A stretch of 64,000 bases of DNA, from the NCBI GenBank assembly GCA_026874595.1, contig CM049306.1, positions 10,685,019 to 10,749,018 of the forward strand. Reading direction: 5' to 3'. Both the position numbers and the translations under genes were made by a program. Positions 23,043-34,117 of the stretch are shown piece after piece (positions within the stretch are counted from its first letter, which is position 1; every line of letters begins with the position of its first letter). Source of the stretch: Sipunculus nudus. Lineage: Eukaryota; Annelida; Sipuncula; Golfingiida; Sipunculidae. The notes beneath the pieces are model-generated. The model worked only from the letters and a program-made list of their open reading frames with translations, did no database searches and had not been told where the DNA came from.

Positions 23043-23748
23043 CTTGAAAAAATACAACTGATAGCTGCAAGAATTGTAACGGGAGGGGTAAAAGGAACAT
23101 CACATGAACTCTTATATCTTGAATCAGGATGGGAAACTCTCCAAAAGAGAAGAGAAAACAAACAAATCCTCCTTGTACATAAAATGATTAACAACGAAAG
23201 TCCGCAGTATCTACGCATTCTTCTTCCACCTCCACATAGGAACATATACAAAACCAGATTTGTAATACACAACCTTACTCCAATACAAGCAAGAACTGAT
23301 TTATATTTCAACTCTTTTCTCCCAAAATCAATCAGATTATGGAACCAAATGGATCTTGATAAGAAAGCTTGCTTAACAAGTGCCTCATTAAACTACCAAT
23401 TGAAAAAATCAGCTCTAAGAACTAAAACACCTACGTACTACAACTCAGGAACCAGAAAATCACAAATAATCCATGCACGCATGAGAATGAAATGTAGTGA
23501 TCTAAATTATCATATGTACACAAGACATATTAGCGACACCAAAAAATGTCAATGTGGCCACCCATCAGAAGATCCCAACCATTACCTACTGCAATGCCAC
23601 CTCTATAACTCCACTAGGAAAACATACTTACCTAGGCATACCCCATTAAAAGTTTTACTTTTTGGTGACCCAAAAAATAGATGACAAATCAAACAAGGAA
23701 ATATTCGAATCGGTAGCAAACTTTATTGAAAACTCAAACAGATTCTAA
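23043..23748 (+). pseudogene. LINE reverse transcriptase, C-terminal fragment
   Basis: About 214 codons read LEKIQLIAARIVTGG, LYLESGWETLQKRRENKQ, YLRILLPPP, FLPKSIRLWN, then a terminal Cys-His cluster KCQCG, eight residues, H, four residues, C. This order is the standard thumb and C-terminal end of non-LTR reverse transcriptases. The polymerase core and endonuclease are absent, so the copy is 5'-truncated. The frame stops at a TGA near 23681 after a run of six A (23672-23677). One frame over, the typical ending IFESVANFIENSNRF continues to a TAA at 23746-23748, so a one-base slip in the A run broke it. Confidence 0.88.
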
Positions 23749-24087
23749 CATAAAATAATTTGACGATTTTGACAAACTCATCCCACACCCACCAAAACTC
23801 TCTCTCTCCTCTCAACTGGCACCTTACACTTTCCAAATCACAACTAAAAACATAGTCATTATGCTATCCACATCTTCCATGATACTTCAGTCATCAATAT
23901 GTTAACATCACACCCCCCCCCCCCCCCTTGCCATGCATCAGAAAATTACCACTTTAGAATTTAGAAGAGCTTCATAAGCTTTAAGTAGCTTGCGCTCAAT
24001 CTATTGATACATGTTTATATTTATATATGTGCTTAGGTAGAATACCACATGAATGTACTTACTATGTATTGTGTCAATGAATCATTC
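23749..24087. other. LINE 3' flank with C tract
   Basis: AT-rich DNA containing a C run (23913-23927). No poly-A tail is obvious, so the LINE 3' end is undefined. Confidence 0.45.
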
Positions 24088-24215
24088 AAACAAGCCACCA
24101 CTTCATCATTATCATTGCCACTTCATCATTATCTTTTTTTTCCACTTCATCATCACCACCACCAACACTTCATCATTTTCATTACCACTTCATTATCAAC
24201 ACCACCCTAACTTTT
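24088..24215 (+). repeat. CAT/CAC satellite block right of the LINE
   Basis: Repeats the order seen at about 22925-23035: CACTTCATCATTATCATTGC, TTATCTTTTTTTTCCACTTC, then CACCACCACCAACACTTCAT. The LINE fragment is therefore bracketed by direct copies of about 105 bp. Confidence 0.9.
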
Positions 24216-25757
24216 AGGGTAGGAAGAGCAGCCATCTTTTTTATGACCTTTTTTTCCATGCAATGTCTCTCCCTACTATTTGTAGCTTGTTCCACTTTTT
24301 ATACCATCTTTTTCTATACATTTTGACATAATATTTGTGTATGATTGTTTTTGTGGATATTATTCCATATTTGTCATACTATTTAGTTTGTGCTGTATTC
24401 ATCCATGCCATTTTAGCTTGTGCTGTTAAGATTCAAAATACATGATTCATAAATATTGTTGATTTTGACTCCAAGACTACCAATTATGCCAGTCATATTT
24501 AGAAAGAAATGATTAATTAATTAAATAAGCAAATTGTGTTTAAAAGATCTCCCTCATCTGATGACAGGTGTGACACCAGGTGTCTTGGAGATTCTAAAAT
24601 TCTTAATGATTATTACTGGATATGACACATATTCAATTAAATTTCCTCTGTAGCATTCACTTGATGCCCAGTATTGCATTCTTTCAACATTTATTTAATA
24701 AAATATTTCATAACAAATGATTGCGTCATTAATAAAACTTGATCCGTTTTAGCACTGTGATGCTGTTTTTGCAGCCCTAATTACAACCTAAATTATCAAG
24801 ATAATAGGATCACTAGAGGCTTACTCTCATGTCAAATATAAATCCACCATTTATGAAGTCCATGTAAAAGAGCATCAAGTCTGCATGAGGCTGTGAATTC
24901 GTAGACCAAGCCATTTTATGTGACAAAGAAGTCATAATACAGCGGGGATTAGATTTATGCATCATGACTTGACAGCTTGCTTTGAATGATTGATGGTTTG
25001 ATCTGTGGTACAGATCAATGAATTTAATATCTCTACTGCCTCCATTTTTACAAATTGTCCAGAAATCATGTCCTTTCAAATTTTTTTGTTTTCATCCAGA
25101 TAACTCAATCTTGTGGTTGGTAATATGATTAATGCATGCCCAGCATGAAATTAACAACCAAGCCAGTAAATATAGTGTTAAATATTTTCCAGCTTTTGAT
25201 TGGTCGTCATGAGTCCTCCTCCAGCCATCATGTGGAGTTTGATCAATCCTGTCTATAATGAAGGGACCATGTTTGCCTGTCAGCAGACAGGGTTATTGCT
25301 TGTTGAGAGGAAAGTCCGGCCAGTCACATCTTTATTTGAATAAATAATCAGCCAGCCTGGTTAATCAAGCCTCTTAACATGTTCTCCATTGGCTGAACGA
25401 CAACATAAACCCCCCACCTCATCAAAGTGTATCCTAGTACTTGCTATGGTGAAATAACCTCCCCCCCCCCCAACCAACCAAACACTACCAAAATGCTTAA
25501 CAGAACTAAGCCCTTACTTGGCATGTGCTTACATGTGGGACAGTCTAAGAATCTTGAAGATAACTTTATAGTTTATATGTTGGACAATATGAAGTGTCAG
25601 TGTTTATGCTGTAGAAGAAGGGCTGTTTGAAATGGGGTATTCCCATGCAGTGTCTAGTGATACTGTGACATAATCCTGTTGATGGATGAATTTCCAATAG
25701 ACTGATTAGGCAGTGACTTAGGTTTTTAGGCCATAGTCCTACCTGTTCAGTTTGTTT
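24216..25757. other. Mostly unique DNA, no supported gene
   Basis: AT-rich sequence with an 11-base C run near 25461-25471. A minus-strand open frame of 88 codons at 24813-25079 has no motif I recognise. A GC-richer stretch at 25190-25340 has an acceptor-like TTTTCCAG but no clearly open frame. Confidence 0.45.
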
Positions 25758-26118
25758 TAGCTCAGCTGACTGAAAGTCATCTGAGCTATAGCGATCACTC
25801 TTTGTCCGGCGGCCGTCTGTCGTGCCGTCCAGCCGTCCGTTAACAGGGCACAAATCGTAACCACTGGACCTGGAATCACCTAACTTAATATCTAGTGAGG
25901 TCTATAAAAAATTTCCTTGAACACCTGAAATTTGGTCTCTGTTACCCATATTCTCCAAGCTATGGGTCTCGTAGGTACCCACAGAATAATCAAAAATTTG
26001 ATACAAAAACTTAGTACCTCAATAACTGCTGCCTTGACCACCATGATGTTTTGCATGAATATTGATCATGGAGTGTTCCACCAGTTCCTGCAAACTGGTG
26101 GCGCAACCTGTACTTTTT
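25758..26118 (+). mobile_element. Family B element, 5' hairpin and first unit
   Basis: A 14-bp stem with one mismatch (TAGCTCAGCTGACT at 25758-25771 against 25775-25788, three-base loop) opens the element. A GTCC/GTCT-rich core follows at about 25806-25842, then the first family B unit (GTTAACAGGGCACAAATCG, GTAACCACTGGACCTGGAAT, ATGAATATTGATCATGGAGT, CTGGTGGCGCAACC). It is cut at TACTTTTT (26111-26118), where family A starts, and resumes at about 28304. The hairpin plus GTCY core suits a Helentron/HINE-like element. Confidence 0.75.
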
Positions 26119-26928
26119 AGCGAACCTGTGAGCTTATGCGATGGCGCAGCTTGGTCCGTCCATCCGTCGTCAGCTGTCAGCCATGCACTATCCGCCGTCC
26201 GCCATCCAGGGCTGGCTTTCTGCCGTCCATGGCTGTAAGTCAGAAACCGTCAGAGCTAGCAGCTCCAAATTACATGTAAGAATTAGTCACATGTGAAACC
26301 TGGTGCCCTGAAGCTTATTATTGGGTATCTGCATTAATTTAGATTTATAGAGAAAAAGCTTAAAAATCTTCTTCTCTGAAACTGTCCAGCCAAATTGTCC
26401 AATATTTCACAGAAATGATCCCTGGAACAATCTCTCTCAAGTTTGTTGGAATGGTTCCAGTTCGGAGATTTTTGGCCGAGTTACAAGGAGGTTGAACTTA
26501 GTCATCTGTCCACAAAAGCACATTAAAATTAAAATCTCAGAAACGGCTAGAGCTATAATCAACTTTTTTATACCAATGTTTGTCACATATGTCATATCGA
26601 ATTTTGAGGTATAGGTGGCGCCACCTACATTGATGTGTTTTTTAAAAGCAAAAATGTAATTTTAAACTCTTCTAGCTTATACACTGATTTATGATGAAAC
26701 TGTTAAGCTGATTGGTTTAAACATTACAAGAATTATTCTGTGGTAGGATTCTGCCAGTTTTATAAGAATAGATTGGGTAAATACAATTTTTAAAAAAGCA
26801 TTGTAGCCAATTGAAAAAGGCTTTCTGTATTTGAAAAGAGATTTGACAACACACTGAGTTTCAGCAGCCAAGTCAAGAGGTCACTCAGTACAAACAGGTT
26901 GGGTCCAGACATCACCATGGCAACTGAC

Positions 26929-26950
26929 CGGGGGGGGGGGGGGGGGGGGA
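26929..26950. repeat. 20-base G tract inside family A copy 1
   Basis: The G run at 26930-26949 replaces CTGGCTCTGGCGG at the matching position of copy 2 (about 49436-49448), so it expanded after the copies separated. Confidence 0.85.
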
Positions 26951-27239
26951 GGTGTCTAGACAATGTGTCTAGACGTCTAGACACAATGTTTAGATGCAGA
27001 ATTCCCAGATTATTGGAACTATATCTTTCAACTGTTTGAAAAAACTTGGTTTGCATTTTAAGTGAATCGGGTTTATCATCAGGTCGCATGTGAACTGCTG
27101 CGCCCTCATTTTTGGTTGACCTCTGACCTTTCCTCGCTGCCCAGCGTCCATTTGTGTGTCTGTTTCCACACATAAACCCGCATATCTCGGGAACCGTTTG
27201 ACCGATCAGGCTAAAACTTTTGCACAAATGTAGCCCTTT

Positions 27240-28015
27240 GATAGCTTTATAACATACACTAAAAATGGTGGCGCCACCTGCAACCATTTTTGCACAGCGT
27301 CCATCTGTTCATCTGCCTTGGGATAATATCACTCATATCTCAGCAGTGGTTTGACTTATCCATCTGAAATTTTGCAGATTTATACATCCTAGACAGCTTT
27401 CTAGATTTTATGACAGGTGGCGCAACCTACATTCACGTTTACTCTGCAGACATCCAAGCTCATATCTCGGGAACCGTTTGACCGATTGGGCCAAAATTTT
27501 ACATGTGTATAGATCTCGCATAGCTCTTCATCATAAGCAAAACTGGTGGGGCCACCTGCAACCACTTATGCACAGCATCCATCTGTTCATCTGCCTTGGG
27601 ATATAATCACTCATATCTCAGAAGTGGTTTGACTTATCCACCTGAAATTTTGCAGGTTTATACATCCTGGACAGCTTTCTTGATTTTTTTGACAGGTGGC
27701 GCCACCTACATTCACATTTACTCTGCAGATATCCAAGCTTATATCTCGGGAACCGTTTGACTGATTGGGCCAAAATTTTGCTTGTGTTTAGATCTCACAT
27801 AACTCTTCATCCTAAGCAAAACTGGTGGCGCCACCTGCAACCACTTATTACACCTTCCATCTGTTCATCTGCCTTGGGATAAAATCACTCATATCTCAGC
27901 AGTGGTTTGACTTATCCACCTGAAATTTTGCAGGTTTATACATCCTCGACAATTTTATCGATTTTATGACAGGTGGCACCACCTACATTCACGTTTAAGC
28001 TGCAGACAAGCATGC
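27240..28015 (+). repeat. Family A dimeric array, about 2.5 units
   Basis: Units alternate two related halves. One has CATATCTCAGCAGTGG, GACTTATCC, GAAATTTTGCAGGTTTATAC. The other has CATATCTCGGGAACCGTTTG, CAAAATTTTGC, ATAGATCTC. Each half ends in a GGTGGCGCCACC-type palindrome. The same unit occurs about 51 times at 49.8-64 kb. Confidence 0.9.
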
Positions 28016-28112
28016 TAATATGCAATACAGCTCACTCTATTCCCCTTAAATTGACACTTAATCCATGCCTCACTTCACCCGTCCCACTCTGATTTCTGCG
28101 GATACACATATA

Positions 28113-28142
28113 TAGTCGCTTGTCGACTACGCATATTCTAGT
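28113..28142 (+). other. Helitron-like 3' signature (hairpin then CTAG-T)
   Basis: TAGTCG (28113-28118) pairs with CGACTA (28124-28129) over a five-base loop. Eight bases later comes CTAG (28138-28141) followed by T. Helitron ends carry a short hairpin about 10 bases before CTRR and sit next to T. It lies 160 bp inside the apparent end of family A, so it may be an alternative terminus or that of an older nested element. Confidence 0.55.
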
Positions 28143-28303
28143 TTTAAACTGTCCTAGTCTGAATTTTGCAGGTCTGAAATGTCCATTTTGCTGAAATCAT
28201 AATGACAAAGGTAGATATGCAGGATCAATATCAAATTTTAAAAATAAACCTCCATTCATACTCCCAAACTTTGCACAGGTTTGCATTAGGCCTGTAGGCC
28301 TTG

Positions 28304-31300
28304 TTTTAATTTTTACGAATTTTTTCTCTATTTTTGATACTATCAAAGAAGCTGTCATCAGTCAACAGGGCACAAATTATAACTGCTAGACCTGGAATCT
28401 TCAAACTTGATATCCTGAGAGATCCATAAAATATCTCCTTGGAGACCTAAAATTGGGTCTCTGTTACCCATATTCTCAGAGCTATGGAGCTTGTAAGTAG
28501 CCTCCAGAATAATCAAAGATTTGATACAAAAGCTCAAGTATCTGAATAACTACTGCATTGATCACAATGATTTTTTGCATGAATATTGATTATGGAGTGT
28601 TCCATCAGTTCCTGCAAACTGGAGGCGCTAGCTGTACTTTTTCTAATTTTTACTAATTTTTTCTCTATTTTTGATACTTTCAAAGAAGCTGTCATTTGTC
28701 AACAGGGCACAAATCGTAACCACTGGATCTGGAATCTTTAAACTTGACATTCTGAGAGGTCCATGGAATATCTCTTGGAAACCTGAAATTAGGTCTCTGT
28801 TACCCATATATTCCCTGAGATATGGGTCTTGTAAGTACCCCTCAGATTAATCAAAACTTTGATACAAAAACTTCCTTTTAGGTCTATGAAATATCTCCTT
28901 GGAAACCTGAAATTAGATCTCTGTTACCAATATTCTCTGAGCTGTAGAGCTCATAGGTACCCTCCAGAATAATCAAAGATTTGATACAAAAGCTCAAGTA
29001 ACTTCATAATTACTTCCTTGATCACCATGATTCTTTGCATGAATATTGATCATGGAGTGTTCCATCAGTTCCTACAAACCTGTGGTGCCACCTATACTTT
29101 TTCTATTGATAACCATTTTATTTTTCTCTATTTTTGATACTTTCAAAGAAGCTGTCATATGTCAACAAGGCACAAATCGAAACTGCTTGACCTAAAATCT
29201 TCAAACTTGATATCCTGAGAGATCCATGAAATATCTCCTTTGAGACCTAAAATAAGGTCTCTGTTACCCATATTCTCCAAGCTATGGAGCTTGTAAGTAG
29301 CCTCCAGAATAATCAAAGATTTGATACAAAAGCTCAAGTATCTGAATAACTACTGCATTGATCACAATGATTTTTTGCATGAATATTGATTATGGAGTGT
29401 TCCATCAGTTCCTGCAAACTGGTGGTGCCACCTGTACTTTTTCTAATTTTTACAATTTTTATGCCCCCGCCACAAAGTGGCCGGGGCATATAGTTTTACC
29501 CATGTCGGTCATTCTGTCCTTCCGTCCTTCCGTCATTCCGAAATCAAACAGTTGTACGGACTTTTTTTCACAATGCCTGCAGATATTGGCCTGATTTTTG
29601 GTGTATGGGCAGATAATGACCAGTTACAGATTGAGTTCGCGTTTTGTCCCAGTTGACCTACTTTTGACTGTTTTACGGCTCCTAAACTTAGAAAATTTCA
29701 TGAAAAATAGAAATTTTCATGACAAATGTACACATGTACGGACTTTTTTTCGCAATGCCTGCAGATATTGGCCTGATTTTTTGTGTGTGGGCAGATAATG
29801 ACCAGATACAGATCGAGTTCGAGTTTCGTCCCGGTTGACCTACTTTTGAACGTTTTACGCCTCCTTAACTTAGAAAATTTCATGAAAAATAAAAATATTC
29901 ATGACAGATACACATGTACGGACTTTTTTAGCAATGCCTGCAGATATTGGCCTGATTTTTGGTGTGTGGGCAGATATAGACCAGTTACAGATCGAGTTCG
30001 CGTTTCATCCAGGTTGACCTACTTTTGACTGTTTTACGGCTCCTGAACATAGAAAATTTCATAAAAAATATGAAATTTCATGACAAATACACATGTACAG
30101 ACTTTTTTTCGCAATGCTTGAGATATTGGCCTGATTTTTGGTAGTGGGCAGATATTGACCAGTTACAGATCAAGTTCGCGTTTCGTCCCAGTTGACCTAC
30201 TTTTGATTGTTTTACGGCTCCTGAACACAGAAAATTTCATGTTAAATATAAATTTTCATGACAAATACACTTGTACAGACTTTTCTTCGCAATACCTGCA
30301 GATATTGGCCTGATTTTTGATGTGTGGGCAAATAATGACCAGTTACAGATCGAGTTCACGTTTTGTCCCAGTTGACCTACTTTTGACCATTTGACGGTGC
30401 TCTAACATAGAAAATTTCATAAAAAAGTGCACATGTATGGACTTTTTTTCGCAGTGCCTGCAGATACGGGCCTGATTTTTGGTGTGTAGGCAGATAATGA
30501 CCAGTTACAGATCGAGTTCTTGTTTTGTCCCAGTTGACCTACTTTTGACCATTTGACTGCTCCTGAACATAGAAAGTTTCATGAAAAATAGAAATTTTCA
30601 TAACAAATGCATATGTACTGACTTTTGATTGTTTTCAGCTCCTAAACATAAAAAATTTCATGAAAGACAGAAATTTTAATGGAAAATGCACATGTATGGA
30701 CTTTTTTTCACAATGCCTGCATATACTGGCATGATTTTTGGTGTGTTGCTTGATAATGACCCGTTACAGATCGAGTTTGCATTTTGCCCTTGTTGACCTA
30801 CTTTTGACCATACGACACCTCCCGAACTTAAAAAATTTTTCAAAATTTTACAAATGTTTCTAATTTGCCCCAGGCGGGGGCATTCATGTCGTTCCGACAC
30901 ATCTAGTTTTTCTCTATTTTTGATACTTTCAAGGAATCTGTCATCTGTCAACAGGGCACAAATTGTAACTGCTGGAACTATTAATCCCTGAGATATGGGT
31001 CTCGTAAGTACCCTCCAGAATAATCAAAGATTTGATACAAAAGCTCAAGTATCTTCATAATTACTTCCTTGATCACCATGATTCTTTGCATGAATATTGA
31101 TCATGGAGTGTTCCATCAGTTCCTACAAACCTGTGGTGCCACCTGTACTTTTTCTAATTTTTACCATTTTATTTTTCTCTATTTTTGATACTTTCAAAGA
31201 AGCTGTCATCTGTCTACAGGGCACAAATCTTAACCGCTGGACCTGAAATCTTCTAACTTTACATCCAGGGAGGTCCATGAAAAATCTCTGTGGAAACATG

Positions 31301-32375
31301 AAATTAGGTCTCTGTTACCCATATCCTTCAAACTATGGTGCTCGTAAATTCCCGTCAGAATAATTAATAATTTGATAGAAAAGCTGCACTATCTGGACAA
31401 CTGATGTATTGATCACCACGATTTTTTGCATGGGAATTCATCATGGAGTGTTTCATTCATTCCTGCAAACTGGTGGTGCCACATGGATTTTGTTGAATTT
31501 TTACGCTTTTTTGGCTCTATTTTTGAGACCTTCAGAGAAGTGCTCTTCTATTAACAAGGCACAAATTGTAACTATTCCACCTTGAATCTACTAACTTGAC
31601 ATGTAGAGAGATCACTGAAAAATCTCTTTGGAAACCTGAAATTAAGTCTTGGTTACTCTTATCCTCTGAGCTATAGGGATCAGAAGTACCCCCAAAAATA
31701 ATTAAAAATTTGATACAAATTAAGCTGCACTATCTTGACAACTAATGCATTGATCACCATGATTCTTTGCATGAATATTGATCATGGAGTGTTCCATCAG
31801 TTGCTGCTAACTGGTGGTGCCACATGTATTTTTACAAATTTTTCAAAGAAGCTGTCATCTGTTAAGAGAGCATAAATCATAACTGCTAGACTTGGAATCT
31901 TCATACTTGATATCAAGGGAGGTCCATGAAATATCTCCTTGGAAACCTGAAATTAGGTGTCTGTTACCCATATCCTCTGAGCTATGGGTCTTGAAAGTAT
32001 CCCCCAGAATAATAAAAAATTTGATACAAATTAAAGCTTCAGTATCTTAAAAATTACTTCCTTGATCACCATGATTCTTTGCATGAATATTGATCATGGA
32101 TTGTTCCATTAGTTCTTGAAAACTGGTGGTTCCATGTGTATTTTTCTTATTTTTACGAATTTTTTTCTCTATTTTTGATACTTTCAAAGAAGCTGTCATC
32201 TCTTAACAGGGCCTAAGTCATAACCACTGGACCTTGAATCTTCTAACTTGACATCAAAGGAGGTCCATGAAAAGTCTCTATGGAAATCTGAAATACGGTC
32301 TCTGTTACCCATATCCTCCAAACTATGGCGCTCGTAAATACCCCTCCAGAATAATTAAAAATGTGATACAAAAAC
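28304..32375 (+). repeat. Family B array, about 340-bp units
   Basis: The landmark GCATGAATATTGATCATGGA or a close variant lies near 28576, 29037, 29378, 31088, 31427, 31768 and 32083, giving spacings near 340 bp where undisturbed. Units contain CTCTATTTTTGATACTTTCA, CAACAGGGCACAAATC, GTCTCTGTTACCCATAT, AATCAAAGATTTGATAC and CTGGTGGTGCCACCTGTAC. One unit (about 28690-28990) has an internal partial duplication. The array is interrupted by the insertion 29461-30906. Confidence 0.88.
29461..30906 (+). mobile_element. GCCCCC-hairpin Helentron/HINE-like element
   Basis: The 5' end is an imperfect hairpin (29461-29473 with 29477-29489, one mismatch). A GTCC/TTCC core follows at about 29512-29538. 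Seven or eight units of about 180 bp come next (GTACGGACTTTTTTTCGCAA, GATATTGGCCTGATTTTTGG, GTTGACCTACTTTTGA), some shortened. The 3' end is GGCGGGGGCATTC, a hairpin TGTCG-TTC-CGACA (30887-30899) and CTAG (30903-30906) followed by T. It splits one family B unit cleanly between T runs, with no obvious target duplication. No protein is encoded. Confidence 0.82.
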
Positions 32376-33165
32376 TCTGCATTAGTTTCCAGAGAATTCC
32401 TCTAAGACCCTTGGACCAATCTTTCCGAAACCCAGCATAGTTGTTCCTTCACCTATGTTGTTGGTCCTAACAAAGACAGGTGGCCCCACCAGCAGCCCTT
32501 TCTGTGCAGTACGAATCTTGGTGTCTTTTAGATAACAGGCCATATCTCAGGAGTGGCCCAATGTATTGTGCTGAAAGTTTGCATGTCCATAGATCTTGGA
32601 TCTCTCTATCTGATAATTGCGATTGGTGGTGCCACCTACAATACTTTTTGCAAAGTGTCCATCTGTGCATTTGCCATCTGTTCTTCAATGTATTGGGTTA
32701 AAATTGTGCATGTTCATAGATCTTCAACTCCTACATCTTGTAAACAAGATGGGTGGCACCAACTGCAGTCGTTTTCACGTGGTGTCCATCGGTATATTTG
32801 CTTTTGGTTAAAATTGCTCATATCTCAGGAATGGTTCAAGATATTGGTCTGAAATTTGGCATGTCCATCCATCTTGGAAAGTTTTCTCGTAAACCAGACA
32901 GGTGGCGCCACATACTTTCCCGGTTTTGTAGAATAAATAAATGCCCTTTTCTCAGGAGTGATTTGCTGTATTGGCCTGAATTGGTGCATACCCATAGATC
33001 TTAGACTATTCCATCTTGTACTCAAGACTGGTGGTGCCATCTGCATGCCTACATGTGCTTTGGGTGAAAATTGCTCATATCTTAGGAGTGGTTTAAGATA
33101 TTGGTCTAAAATTTGGCATGTCAATCCTTCGTTGAGAGTTTTCTTATAAACCAGACATTTCTAAG
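32376..33165 (+). repeat. Family C array, forward orientation
   Basis: Units read CATATCTCAGGAGTGG or CATATCTCAGGAATGG, a TATTGGTCTGAAATTTGGCA block, TGTCCAT with ATCTTGG, and GGTGGCGCCACATACTTTCC or GGTGGTGCCACCTACA. They match the reversed array at 20.9-22.9 kb and, more distantly, the halves of family A. Confidence 0.85.
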
Positions 33166-33479
33166 GACTCTTCACAAAATTAATAATTTTTTAGCACTCT
33201 GGCAGTCAATTTGCTCATTGTTTAACATTCCTTGAATTCAGCTGAGTGTCATGGCCCATGGGTCACCAGTTCTTATTGGTTCTGGCATTTGACACTGAAG
33301 GAGTTTGACAGGACTTGCACCTGACAGCTAGCCTTTCTGCCTGTTACTGGTGCTTTTTGTTATTCATCACGCAGCATTCGCCCACCACTGATAATCTGCC
33401 AGTCTTATCATGCATTATCATCCTTGTAGAATGCCTCTGGCTTCACCTTTTTGAGGTAACCCCTGCTAAACTTGAGCAT
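33166..33479. other. Unique DNA and possible SINE tail
   Basis: No gene is supported. TCAGCTGAGTGTCATGGCCC (from 33239) recalls CAGCTGAGCACAGTGACCC near 10637, so a short dispersed repeat may be present at both places. Confidence 0.4.
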
Positions 33480-33650
33480 GTGGCTTCTCACAGACTCTGT
33501 GATTGGGCACGACCCTCCCAATAAGCCTGCAGAGCACTTGCCCTCAGTAGAGGCCGACTGTGAAAAATCTCAAGGCCTTTGCTGAGATTTGAACTCATGA
33601 TCTACCGGTGTTGAGTCCTGTGCTCTAACCCTGAGCCACAGAAGCAGGTT
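33480..33650 (-). mobile_element. tRNA-derived SINE, minus strand
   Basis: The plus strand GCTCTAACCCTGAGCCA (33622-33638) is an inverted A box. GAGATTTGAAC (33584-33594) is an inverted B box (GTTCAAATCTC). The spacing is tRNA-like. The body after the head (TTTTTCACAGTCGGCC, then TGCTCTGCAGGC when inverted) matches the SINE at 16361-16500, so the two belong to one family with different heads or decay. The 5' and 3' limits are approximate. Confidence 0.75.
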
Positions 33651-33918
33651 ATACATATACTTTGTTCAGCTTGCATTAAAATTATGGAAGCGGTTACCTC
33701 CAATAAACAATATAAAAAAAAAACAATTCCACCAGAACTGCTTCTAAACCTTATGTTGAACCCGTTTTAAAACCTATGTTGCAATACACGTTCAACCAAT
33801 GCTGTCAGTTCTCTGCTTCAGTCAAGGCCATGCATGCACTTCATGGCTGTTCTTTATTTATTTGCCTAAGTTGAGTGGTAATAGCCCTAGCATTAATTGA
33901 TATTTGTTTCTCTTGCAG

Positions 33919-33957
33919 ATGTTAAATGAGATAAGTCTTATTTGTTTGAACATGCAG
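33919..33957 (+). CDS. Candidate 39-bp micro-exon
   Basis: A strong acceptor (TTTGTTTCTCTTGCAG) precedes 13 open codons, MLNEISLICLNMQ. A good donor (CAG then GTAAAT) follows at 33958. The phase is 0 at both ends, compatible with the next candidate exon at 34118. It is short enough to be chance. Confidence 0.25.
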
Positions 33958-34117
33958 GTAAATTGATTTCTCTGTGGATAAGGCAAGTAAATATAATAGA
34001 TTCATGGCCCGTTGGATGCCATTATAGGACACTCTGTCATTGAATCATGAATTCTACAGATATTTCTTTTTACTGATAATTGAATTGAAAGTCTTGGATT
34101 TAATCATTTTGTTCCAG

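Larger units (their letters stand above)
26119..28303 (+). mobile_element. Family A element, copy 1 (short array)
   Basis: Starts AGCGAACCTGTGAGCTTATG, as does copy 2 at 48676. It shares with copy 2 a body (ACTGTCCAGCCAAATTGTCC, GAACAATCTCTCTCAAGTTT, a GGTGGCGCCACCTACATTGA site), a cluster of GTCTAGAC palindromes (26954-26985) and the same entry into the dimeric array. The element sits inside family B: TACTTTTT is left of it, and TTTTAATTTTTACGAATTTT resumes directly after 28303. Its end carries a hairpin (AGGCCT at 28288-28293 and 28296-28301). T-rich joins without target duplication fit Helentron insertion between T residues. No protein is encoded. Confidence 0.75.
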
